Shown here: piece by piece, positions 46,431-57,273 of the stretch
How the letters are laid out: each line of letters begins with the position of its first letter
Position numbering within the stretch: the stretch's first letter is position 1
Origin: Amyloporia xantha
Lineage: Eukaryota; Basidiomycota; Agaricomycetes; Polyporales; Adustoporiaceae
Direction: 5' to 3'
DNA length: 64,000 nt
Assembly: GCA_036971615.1 (NCBI GenBank)
Contig: JAYKKR010000001.1
Coordinates: 682,001 to 746,000 of the forward strand
Program-made: the position numbers and the translations under genes
Notes under the pieces: generated by a model
Database searches by the model: none
What the model was told of the DNA's origin: nothing
Seen by the model: only the letters and a program-made list of their open reading frames with translations

Positions 46431-49400
46431 TCATCGACTCCTCCCTGCCTCTGCACCCACCACGCCCGCCCTCCGCGCCGGCGGCCCACCACGCTTCACT
46501 CCCCCAGCAGGCACAGCCGCCCCCGTCTCATCCACCGCGCGGTTCCACCGGTCAATGAGCTTCGACACGCCCTGGTACGGCTTCTCCGGCGAGGGCGACC
46601 GGACAGGCGGGGCCGCGACGTCCTCCACAGGCGCTGGTGTCGGCGAGGGCAGCGTCGCCTTGCGCGTCGGGTAAGACGGTACGGGGGATTCATGCGTCTG
46701 GGCGGACCTCGAGGGCGGCCGTGCGAACGACAAGGGGGACCGTCGCCCGGGGAGACCGTTCACCGCGCGCGCGTCCTCCGCCCTCTCCACTGGCGACCTC
46801 CGCGACGGCAGCCCCGCACCCGCCCCCGCTGGCGAACCCGGCCGTCTCTCCCGCTCCCTCTCCGCGCGTCCCTGCCCCGCATCATCGGGCACGGCCAGGT
46901 TCGCCCTGCCCATGGCAGGTGAATTCGTAGGCGACAGCTTCGGGAAACGCAGTGCCGCTGCGGAGGGCGATGGAACATCTGGGCCTGAGGACGTCGATGT
47001 GGACATGGCAATTGGCTTCACTTTGACGTTCAGCCCTGCGGGCTTGTTTGCGGCCCCTGGTGCAGAAGCGGTGGGAGCTGGCCTTGCGGCGCCGCCGATC
47101 GCCTCGAAACGCTGTACCATGTCGGAGATAGAGCTTCGCCGGGTCGTCCGTCGGGAATTCGGGTCTGCAGGTGGGGGGAGGGTGTGCTGGCCGGTTGTGG
47201 TGGAAGTAGAGCTAGTAGCCGCGCTAGACGATGATGCGTTTGTCTCAGTGGATGACGATTTGGACAAAGAGGTGATGAACATGGACTGTGGGCGTGAGCG
47301 TCCTGCCATTGGGGCGGGGGCGGGTGATGGCGCAGGCGCATGTCGAACAGCGGGTGTTGCGGAAGGCTGTCTGCGATGCGGGCTCGGCGGCGGCTGTGTT
47401 TGGGAAAAGAGCATGCGGTTTGGAAGAGGAGAGGCAGACGTGTCTATGAGAGGCTGAGGTGACTCTGCCCGCGGTTTCGACGCAACTGGAGGTGGCCGCA
47501 CCGAGGGCGACGGCATGATCACCGACTTACGCTTCTCCACCTGTCTCGCAGCGTTTGCAACGCCGCTTTTCTCTTTCTCCCTCGTCTCCTTCTCCGGCCC
47601 ACCATCCCACAGGTCCACTAGATTGTGCACTGAGCTCTGCCGGCCTTTACTTCTCGCCATCCGCCTCTTCTCTTCCGTCTCTCCTTCACCCTTCACTCTG
47701 TCCCTAGCCCTCCGCTCCTCCCGTCCTGGCGCAAAGCCCTTCAAGTCCTCCGGCCCGTCTTCACTTGACGAGGAGGACGAGCTCTTGGCTGTAGGCCCGG
47801 ATGTCATTGCGATAGGACTCCAGTTATCCGTCAGCCCGCTCGGAGACGGCTTCATCTCTTGGCGGGCAGCAACCCCGGTGTCCACAGGTGGTAGGCGCAG
47901 TCCTCGGGTGCCCATACCACCCGTAATCATTGCACCAGTGCTTGTCTCGGTCCTGTTGACGTACGCCTTCGCCCGCTCTGGCGATCGCCGCTGCCGTTGC
48001 TCTTCCCTCTGCTTCGACTCCTTCTGCTTCTCCCTTCTCTCCCTAGTATCCTCCCGTTCCCACTTCGACTCCCGCCTAGGCGATTTCCGAGGCTCTTCAT
48101 ACGTCCCGAGCACACTCTCTGCCTCCAGCGGCTTCGGGAAAGTAATTGGGCTACGCTCGATATACGAGGCACGCTTACTTGGAGACTCGCGCATTACAGG
48201 TTGAGGTTCGGGTTTGGAGGAGCGAGGCGAAGGAGGCATAGGCATATCATCTTCGTCCATACCTGTCAGCCAATCACGCGGCTCGGATCGAGGACTGGGC
48301 TGTGGCCGAGGCGGAAGCGCAGGAGGAGAGGGTTCGGATGAGCTAGGGGAGAGGAGGTTGGTCGAGTTGCCCCGTGAGGGTGTCTTTGAACCTGAGGAGT
48401 GTTTATGGCGCCGCGCTGCCGAAGGTCTACTTCGGAGGACAGCAACGACGTCCTTTTCCTTCTCGCCTTCTTTCTGCTGCGCCTGCTCCTTCCTTTCCCT
48501 TTCTCTTTCCTTTGCCCGCTCCCTCTCCACCTCTTTCTCCATTTCTCTCTCGATCTCCCTCCTAGCCTCGAGATTATTCGGCCGGACAAGTAACGACGGC
48601 TGCCTCGACATCCCAGCAAATCTCGGCTCACGCATCGCCGTACCAGTGGAATTCTGAGAGCGTATACCTTCATACCTGTTTCGTCCAGCGCCAGTCACGT
48701 TGATACCTGACTGTGCACCCGTAGCAGACCCAGGGAGACCATCGACGCCTGGACCACGCATGTAACTGGCTCTCGACGGGGGCCTCGATCCAGAGAAGAG
48801 CTTCTCTGTCGAGGACATACCAGATCGCTCACTTCCTGTTGGCGCACTCACACCTGAGCCAGGCGACGTGACAGGTGACGGTGAACCAAATTCGCGATCG
48901 AGCTCCTCCAACGATGGGAAACGTTGCTCCGCCGACATGGCATCGTTCTGACCCTGAGAACGCTGAGCAGCATACGAGGGCGCCTTGAAATGGGACCGTC
49001 TGGCCTGTATCGGTTGCGGGGCGGCTGAGACTGATTGTGGAGGTACAGGCTGAGGAGAGGGGGTAGGTAGGGGAGAATGCGCGCTGGGTGGACGGTATGT
49101 CGTGTTGGTCGTACCTAGCCCACTTGTCTGCGCAGAAGGGGCATTGAGGTACTGTGCAGCTGCACTCGATCCATGTGCAGAGGGCATTCCGAGGCTGGCG
49201 AGCCCTGTGCGGTTCTTCCGTGCCTCACCGAGCGTCGGAGGGGGCGCCGCCGCCGCCAGCCCGAGCCCATCGAACGCGTCTCGTGCTTTCCGCACAGACT
49301 GATTGCGGTTGAGCCGGGTTGGAGCCGTGTTTGATGGTAGTTGAGGCGATGGTATTGGCTGCATTGGTGCACGAGCTGGAGGCTGGGGCGACGGCTGAGG

Positions 49401-51125
49401 CTGTGGTCTTGGTGAAGGCGCGGGTTGCGAAGGTGCGGGTTGCAGAGGTGCAGGCGAACGAGTAGGCTGGAACGTATCCCCAAAGCTCTTCCCAAAGCCC
49501 GAGCTAAAGTCATCACCAAACGCCTTCTCAAATGCTTTCCCATCTGACTCCCTCCCCTTCTCTTTATGCTCTGCACGCGGGGCAACACTCCAAGCATCGC
49601 CGTTTTGATACTTGTTCGCATCCTGTTCGGTGCCTCTACCAAGGCTCGCGAGCCCAGACTTGTGACCCCGTATACCTCGCCATGCACGATCCTCCTCCGC
49701 ACCAAACTTCATGTCCAAGTCGAATGCGCGATCTTTTTTGGGGCTCGCAGGCGGAGAAGGCATCGGGACGGCAGCGCCCGTGGGACGACCTCTGCGCATG
49801 GGAGCGATTGCATCAAGAACTTTATCCCGCGCCTCAATCCCTTTACTTGGCGAAGACTGCTGAGATTTGAATGAGACGAGATCATCGAGGGGGTTCACAG
49901 GTTGCTGGGTAGCAGGAGAAATGATATTTGGTGAAAGCGCTTGCAAAGGCGGAGAGGCGAATGTGAGGGCACGCGGGGAGAGTGGCGGTTCCTTCGGTGG
50001 AATGGCATACGAGAAGCGCGACTTCGTCCCGCGAAGTCTATGGACATGTTCCAGAATCTCGAAGACGGAGGGCCGATGGGCGCCATGTTCGCGTAGCATC
50101 GATGCTATGGTCGTTCAAGCACCTCAGTATAAGCATGGCTTGGCAAACTGAGAAAAAAGAACCTACCTATGAGAGCATTCATATGATTGGAATAGACAGG
50201 GTACGGGGGGATCTTGTACTGCACGTTCAGAATTGCGAGTGGACCGTGTTCTTCGAATGGTGTGGTGTAGTAGCATAACTTGTATAGCAAGACTCCCAAT
50301 GCCCACACGTCGCTCTTTTCATCTACCGGCCGCCTCAGGTAAACATCGACCATTTCTGGCGCACGATACTGCAGGGTTGTATGGCGGTTCAAGTCTGCCT
50401 CGAGCGCCCGGATCTCCTGTGCGTTCGTTGGGACCTTCTGCACGGCAGTCGCGCTCCCAAAGTCACAGAGCTTGTACGATGTAGACGATGCCTGCAAGAT
50501 GTTCTCAACCTTCAGATCACGGTGAAGCAGAGGCGGCTTGAGTGCGTGCATAGCTGCAAGACCTTCGCAGACGTCGCAGAAGATCGTGAGTATCTCAGGC
50601 TCGGTAAGCCGTTCGCGCAGGCGGCGGTTCATCATGTCGATTATTCCTCCCCCGGCACAGAACTCCATTAGAATGAAGACCTCGTAGGTCCCATTTGGGA
50701 GGAGATGCCATGCCGCGTCAATCAGGTACACGATATTGGGATGCCCCTTCAGTATTCTCTGTAAGAAGACAAGATCGCCGTGGTCTTCGATGAATGGCAG
50801 GAAGATCGACAATGATATGAACACGCACCATGATGTCCACCTCCTTCTTCACCTCCGTAAGCATGGCTTCGTTCGGGACGGCAATGCGTTTGAGAACATG
50901 GTGGGTCGTGTTATAGACCGGAGTCGCTGTCCTAACAAGATAGACATGTGCGAATCCGCCTGCGATGGAGCTGCATTGTCAAGCAGGCTGCCAAGTTGAC
51001 TGGTTGTACTAACCTTGGCTGAGGTACCGCTCAACCTGGACGGTGTATTTGTTGACAGCGATAGTCTGTCCTGGAATCAGAGTTCCCTTCTGCTGCTGGG
51101 GCATGAAGGCCTGCGCCATGGCCAT
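46431..51125 (-). CDS. Ark1/Prk1/AAK1-family Ser/Thr kinase of endocytosis
   Basis: Exons 51014-51125, 50829-50959, 50167-50758 and 46431-50104 give 1502 residues. The start at 51125 (MAMAQAFMPQQQKGTLIPGQ) is followed by the kinase domain: glycine loop LSQGGFAHVYLV, ATP-binding Lys in HHVLKRIAVP, Glu in TEVKKEVDIM, RILKGHPNIVYLIDAAWHLL, HRDLKVENIL (catalytic Asp), CDFGSA (DFG), and a long activation segment ending YRAPEMVDVY. SDVWALGVLLYKLCYYTTPF and HRPSVFEILEHV close it. GGIIDMMNRRL also fits the NAK family. The remaining 1150 residues are disordered and Pro/Ser/Arg-rich, with a charged coiled-coil-like stretch EIEREMEKEVERERAKERER. Yeast Ark1/Prk1 phosphorylate Pan1, Sla1 and epsins to turn over actin patches. 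The large last exon without introns is normal for this family. Confidence 0.92.
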
Positions 51126-51471
51126 GGAGGTGTATGTAAGAGTCGTGGACGACCAGCACGCTGCACTGGCCACGACTGCTTGTGGCTGCTGTCTTCAACG
51201 CCGTTGCAATCCAATTGACACCGCCTGCCAAATATAGCTATCGCTGTGGTTCGTTGCGACCCTAACCCAACCACGCTATCCGACTATGGATGCCTTCGCA
51301 GGTCAGACAACTTCGGTTTCTCAAAATTTAGCTATGAATGTGTTCCCAATATATAAACCAAATTACATGTCCATTATGCCAAGAGGAGCCTATTGATACA
51401 GTGAAATTTAAGCAAATCGTACACCGTACTATAACATCAACTACCCGAGTAACTAGAATTGATGACCTGAT
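51126..51471. other. intergenic region between EXO5 and the kinase
   Basis: Kinase promoter and EXO5 3' flank, 346 bp. No separate feature seen. Confidence 0.4.
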
Positions 51472-54226
51472 TTACGCCTGCGTCGTAGCGATAGGAGCAC
51501 CCTTAAGAGCTTCATCCGCCTTACTCTCCCTCCATTCGCAGCCATTCATGTACTCGCACGTACTAACATGTTACGCCCAGTCAGACTTCTTTTTTTCTTT
51601 TCTGCTGACAAAAGAAGGCACTCACCGGCAACGTCTCGTTAAATTAACGCCCACCCCATTCGGCAGCCGCTTTCCGTGCCACCACTGCAATATACTGTCG
51701 AGATACCCGTCGAGTATACCGTCTTCAACTACAAATTGCTTTGAGCCCAGTACACGAGCCTTGATGTCCAGCTCGGACACAGGCATCTGCGTGCCTGCGC
51801 TCTCTGTGTCGGATTCTTCACTTGACGACGTTGAAGAGTCTTCTTCTGCAAGGCCTGGTTGCACCAGGGTGTCCGTCGCATCGCCTATGATAGTTGTTTC
51901 AGGTGACAGAGACCGTTCTTCCGCAGATGCGATGTCTGATTCATCCAATTCCAGGCGCGGAGGCACTACTTCTAATGTCGATGTTGCGCCGTTTGATTCT
52001 GCAGCAGGTCTTGAATCCGGCATCGACTCCAGATTGAGCAGCCCTTCCAAGGCGACAGCGTCGTCCGACCCGCCAGCCGTCCTTAAGCTCTCCACCAAAG
52101 CAATCACAAACCCGTGGTCCTCGCCATCGAATGTCCTCGGCGTGTCATTCAGGCTAGCCTCAATGGCCTTCGCCAGATCCACCTCTTCCTGCCTGGCTAT
52201 TCGCTCTAACTCGGCCAGCCGCTTCTTCGATACTTTCTTCTTCTTGCCTGGCTGCAGCCGATACACGAGCGTGAGCGTCTCGTCCACACCGTCCACGGAG
52301 AGCGCTTCTGCCGCCTGTCGCCATGCGGCAGTGAGGTCGTTCAGACACCACGTAGGGCCGCTCATGCGTGAGCCAAGATGGGAGGCTGAGGTTGAGGCAC
52401 CCGAGACGCAGTGGACAAGGCTAGTAGCGTCCTGCAGCCCGCTGTCGCGCAAGAACGCGTCCGAAAAGGGGCGCGTAGGATCGAGTCCGAGGCGTCGCCA
52501 GAATGCCTCAAAGTTCAGCGGCCGCACAGCGAGGGACTCCGGGGATTTTGCCCTGCCTTTCTGGACGCGCATCGGGTCTGCCAGCAGGCAGCTGAGGAGA
52601 CGGTGGTAGAGCATGAGCTGCAGACGAGACGAGAACGTGTCCTCTTCCGGCGGAAGGGTAGGGGTCTGGCGGGTCTTGGTGTCGGAGAGATGGAGCGTAT
52701 ACATCGAGGATAAGGGTATAGATGCCTCCTCGTGACCGTGGCGGTCTGGGGGAGGCGTCCGGACCGCTCGTTGCATCGAGGGGGTGGATGGGGTCATTGG
52801 GTCGTCAGTGGAAGTGCTTGCAGGATCGACTACATTCATGTCAGGAACTTGGATGGCTATGTTGAAATATGAAGTAAGTGTTGGCTGAGACGGTGAGGGT
52901 GTCCTGCGGCTCTTCTTACTCCTCTTCGTGGACGGCGTAGAGGGTAGCTCTCGCTTTTCTGGGCTGCGTCTTTTCGGTGAAGGCTTGTCTTCCCCAGCCT
53001 TGGATACGAGATCTACGAGCGGCCGAGGTCTCCGGACCAATTCGTCCTACGGTAAAGAGAACGTGTGTTCTACATTGCATTAAATTTGGTTAGATAAAAT
53101 GTTCGCTCACGATGGTACCAATCACAACCTGGTTATGTACAATCCCAAACACGGGCATCTCGCGCTGTAAGTGAAAAAGAGAATCATGATGAACACTATT
53201 GCCTTACAAAGCCAGGAATAAACTTTACGCAGCAATTCCCGACCAGCAGAGAACCCACTGACGACAGCATGTTCACGAGACTATGATGGTGCATAGAAGA
53301 GGGCGGAGAACACCGGCGGGTCAGAAAAAGATACTGAAGAAAATCTACAAAGAAATTGACTTGCCGGATGCCCCAACGCTCCTCCTGTGTTGTTGCCTGT
53401 ACACGGACTTCCTTAGGGTGGATCTCCCGCTCCAATACTTTGTGGACCTTCTACTCGCATACACAGATTAAATACCTTGTAACTTCATCAGAAAGAATAC
53501 TTACTGTTCCACGAGCCTGTACCCGGTAGTTCATCTTTGCAACACTGTGGCTGGCCTGGATGGTTTTCCCCTTTGCAGTGACAATAGCCTTAGGCCTGGC
53601 TTCTGGCTTCTCATGCCGTCGCCCGCGCAGCCCATAGTCAAACTGGACCTCACACCTGTACGTGCCACAGCCCATGTCACCCACATCGCACTTTGTCCAC
53701 CAGAACGCAACACGCACCACGCAGGCGAAACAAGATCAGATACAGAAAGCGAATTTTTCCAGCTCCGGAACTGCTGATAGGGGGTGCGCGTGCCAGTGAT
53801 AGGGATGTGCTGCCACCCCGTCCGCTTGTCCTCATCCAGCTTGGGCGACGGTGCCTTGACAAGAGCAGAACAGTCAGCAGGCCCTTCTAGCTCAATTTTA
53901 AGCAGAGGACCTCCAGATCCATTGCCGTTGCTGTGCTTGTCGCCGTCGAATGCTGCAAGCACCGGGATAGGGGCAAGCGCGGCGTCGATGTAGGCAAAGT
54001 CCTCCGCTGTGAATTCAGAAAGGTCGTACGCATCAAACTCATCGTCGTCTGACATTGATGGTAACGTCTGCTGTGACTGTGGAACAGACTCAAGCTCGGG
54101 CTCTGGTGTCGATTCGCGCTGGGAGAGCGCGGGCAGGTTTCTTGGGGTATCTGACTGGAATAAGAAGCCGTCTTCGAGGTCCAGGGGCGTGTAATAGGCT
54201 TCATATTCGTCTTCTGAACCTGACAT
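51472..54226 (-). CDS. EXO5: exonuclease V (Exo5/Dem1), Fe-S nuclease
   Basis: Single-strand DNA exonuclease of the PD-(D/E)XK/Cas4-like group, acting in mitochondria in budding yeast and in nuclear repair in fission yeast and animals. It starts at 54226 with a disordered acidic N-terminus (MSGSEDEYEAYYTPLDLEDG). The core follows: LSVSDLVSPAWCEVQFDYGL with the first cluster Cys, HEKPEARPKAIVTAKGKTIQ, then VLEREIHPKEVRVQATTQEE and VFGIVHNQVVIGTIDELVRR. A Pro/Ser linker, TRQTPTLPPEEDTFSSRLQL and LMLYHRLLSCLLADPMR carry the nuclease core. A UIM-like stretch EEVDLAKAIEASL is inserted. After an intron at 51563-51625 the last exon (51472-51562) completes the cluster as CRTCEYMNGC (C-x2-C-x5-C). Without that exon the protein would lose two of its four cluster ligands. 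Six exons or so; the internal ones near 53100-53530 are approximate. Confidence 0.9.
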
Positions 54227-56730
54227 ACTAAGTCTGCTTTGTCGACGGCAAGTACATCAGGGTAGGCAAATGGCTGAAAAGGAGGATTGTATCGCAGCCG
54301 ACAAAACGAACGATCGAGACAATGGCACGGACGCGTATTCACGGTCACGTGCGCGTCGTGCACGGCAAATCCACAGCCGGTTCCGTGCAGTCTGCCTGGA
54401 CACGTTCAAGTTTCCGCAACTTTTGCTCCCCCCTCCCCTTCCGAAGCTGTATTTTCTACTGAAATATACCCTCTTTCTTTCTCTGCTTTGCTCTAATTTG
54501 AATGACACGGTTGTTCCGGCAAGCTCCAGTATTTTTCTTTCCGATAGTGACTAGGCCGCGCTGCTTCTCGCTGGGGTTACTCTCGGGTCGCTTTACATTT
54601 CCTCAAATTACCAAACTTGACGCTAGGTGACCACCACCACCACAGTGCTGTCCTCGAACGCGATCCGAACAGGCCGCTGCTACCGTCATGCAGTATCAAG
54701 TAGGCGACCCGCTGGTGATGCACAGCTACTAACAATCACTCGGCTGTTTCTTACAAAACCTGACGGCTACGAATCCTGCGTTCTCTGAGCGACTTGATAT
54801 CATTTACCCTGCTTCTCGCCAGGATCTGCTCGTTCTTGACTCTGGAGAACGCTGTGCATTTGCTCGTGATGCTGCCATGGGGCCGTCGCGACTTCAAAGC
54901 AGCCCACCTGCATCTATTTTCAATTGTAGCCACATCATCACAGAAGCATACCGTCGGCTCCTTATATCTTATGCGCTACGAATTCAAGATATCAACCGCG
55001 TTGTTGTTGGGTCCCTGCTTGAGGATTAAAAATTCAACGAATCATAGCCCAAAACCCCCGGTCCAGGCAAGCCCCTTGGCATCGAATGTACACTGTTTCC
55101 CTGATTTACTCTATGGCAGGTAGAACAAATATACATAGTGAACTAGGTGATCAGGACACCATTGGAATGTGCATCGCACGTGTTCCGCCTGCATGAGCCA
55201 ACTCAACCCACTACCGAAGACATTGTCGGCCCATTACCCATACAAGCTGCTCTATTTCCATATTGAAATGCCTATATTGACAGGCCAAGGAGCCTTGTCC
55301 ATAACCGCCGACAGGCTGCGCGCCAGTGAGTTTCCCCCATCGCTCACACTCGCGGCCACGCCTTCCCGACATGCGAATAGCATCTTGACGTGATTGACAG
55401 TCGGAATGCTCACGGTGCGACCGTCATTCGGAAGCTCCGTAAATTTCAGTTCATATCCGTCCTCGATGCCACGACGGGCCCCGACGACGCTTTGGACCTC
55501 GGTAGGATGCCTGCCAAATGCGCTATCAATTCCAGCGGGACGGGCCCGTATTCGCTAGGGCTGGACACTAGGCGGAGTCTGGTATGACCTAGGCACCCTC
55601 TTACACTCACCGAGTCCGCTGTGTGAGCCCGGCCTATTTCTCGCCCCGATGATATCCACTCAGGGCTTGTCAGTAACACGAACAAACTGACACAGGAATG
55701 ATTCCGAGACCGTTCACCCGTCAATTTGTTTTCCATGACGAAATGTACGACGCTCGTGCTTGACGCTTCCCTGCGCACTGCTTCATATCGCTCATCGAAA
55801 TCCTCGCGGCTCGAGAGATGCGGGTTTGGCCTGTGCTAGAGTTGTGCCATGTGTATGATGATGCCGCCCTGTGGATGCTAACGTTTATAGCCTGGGATAC
55901 CATGTGCACTGGTATCTCTGTACAGTCTCACAACGGTCATATCATTTGTTTGGAGAACTGTCGACAGCGCCAGCGCCTCTGATCTCCATGAATTGGAATA
56001 GAGTTTTTGTCTATTTGCGCATTCTTGTGTATTGTATTTCTGTCGTCTTCACTGCTGTTGAGCTGCAATGATTGAATCCAACAAGGGGCGACTTGGCAGG
56101 GTCTAGACAATTCGAGCATGACGCGATAGACGTGAGAGCAACCTGCCTTTCCTGGAAAATTAGCGTGAATAACGGCGTGAGCGAACCGATCAAGATGAGA
56201 GATCCAGGATCTAACAAGCGATACGCCTTACCGAAAACCATCATGCATCGCCTCTCCCCTCCGCCCAACTGGCAACATCCAACAGCAGGGCGGTCCGCGA
56301 TCTGTCGTGGGGGAAGGTAAATGGACGCATGCAAAATTCATGTGCGAATATAATACGCGGGGAGGTGTCGTCGGAGGTGAGTGGAGCGGAGGAGTGCCGG
56401 GTGCCCCAATTGTTTTATGGAAGAGGGCGAGCCGGGGATGTTCAGCCGCTGGGGTCGAAAGGACGCCGTAGTCTGCGCTAGGAACGTGGCCGAGCCCCGA
56501 CTCTGACGGCTTCACTTATCTCTGAAACGTTCTATCCCTTTCCGAGCCGCGCTTGGTCCCTCCCCGCCCTCATAATCCAACCCCCTCCCAGTGCCCAGCC
56601 CTCCACGCCACTTCCACGCCCCTTCATTTTCTACTTGTAGGTCGCGCGCGCGCAGTGTCCGCACCCCCTCGTCCTCTACCCTGCCTCGCGAGACCCGTTC
56701 TGTCTCCCAATCCCAGCGTTAGAGCCCGAG
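54227..56730. other. divergent intergenic region with an unassigned open frame
   Basis: Between EXO5 (minus) and the priA-like gene (plus). A plus-strand frame without stops runs from about 54730 to 55029, with phrases such as FSERLDIIYPASRQDLLVLD and ITEAYRRLLISYALRIQDIN. It reads more like protein than its surroundings, but I cannot name a family or find a start with good splice sites; it could be a gene remnant. The last 200 bp before the priA-like gene are pyrimidine-rich on the plus strand. Confidence 0.35.
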
Positions 56731-57273
56731 ATGCGTTCCGTCCTCCTTTCCGCCGTCGCCTTCGCCGCACTCGCGCTGCCCGCAGCAGCCCTCCCGAGCG
56801 AGGCCGCCCTCAACGCCCGCGCACCCAACCCCGTCGCACCCCGCGCACCCCAGCCCTCCGCCGGCCTCAAGAAGCGTGAGCAGCTCCCCATCACCCCCGT
56901 CGCGGACATCTCGCGGCAGCTCTGCCCCTTGTCCATGTCCGTGTGCCCCATCGCGGCCTCCGTGCCCAGCTCATTGTCCGCGTGGATCGAGGAGGGTTTC
57001 GAGTGTGTGGAATTCAGCGAGGATCTTACCTCTTGCGGTGGCTGCGGCAGCCTCGACGCACAGTGAGTCCACCCTTACCGTCCGCAGCACACGTCGATGC
57101 TGACCGCGCCATCCCCTCCCTTTGCCGCTGATGCTGATGCTGATAGATACGACTGCACCGCTGTACCCGGCGCGCTCGGCGTCTCCTGCGAGGTGGGCTC
57201 CTGCCGCGTGCACTCTTGCGTCTCGGGTTACTCGCTCGCGCCCGATGGCAAGACTTGCGTCTCGATGCAGTAA
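56731..57273 (+). CDS. priA/CPL1-like secreted Cys-rich protein
   Basis: Two exons (56731-57062, 57147-57273), 152 residues. Signal peptide MRSVLLSAVAFAALALPAAA, then a short Pro/Ala prosegment ending in a dibasic site (GLKKR), which fits Kex2 processing. The mature part has the Cys pattern of the CPL1-like domain: LCPLSMSVCPIA, FECVEFSEDLTSCGGCGSLD, YDCTAVPGALGVSCEVGSCR and VHSCVSGYSLAPDGKTCV. The family includes Lentinula PriA (expressed in fruiting primordia) and Cryptococcus Cpl1. Function at the molecular level is unknown. The small size, a single domain and a pyrimidine-rich promoter suggest a well-expressed secreted protein. The intron, GTGAGT...GATAG, restores frame exactly between LDA and QYDC. 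Confidence 0.9.

Noticed and set aside
46912..48204. long plus-strand frames of 181 and 229 codons
   Set aside because: Antisense to the disordered tail of the Ark/Prk kinase, low-complexity shadows.
51338..52609. 423-codon plus-strand open frame
   Set aside because: Antisense to EXO5, which has clear family motifs; the frame is a codon-bias shadow.
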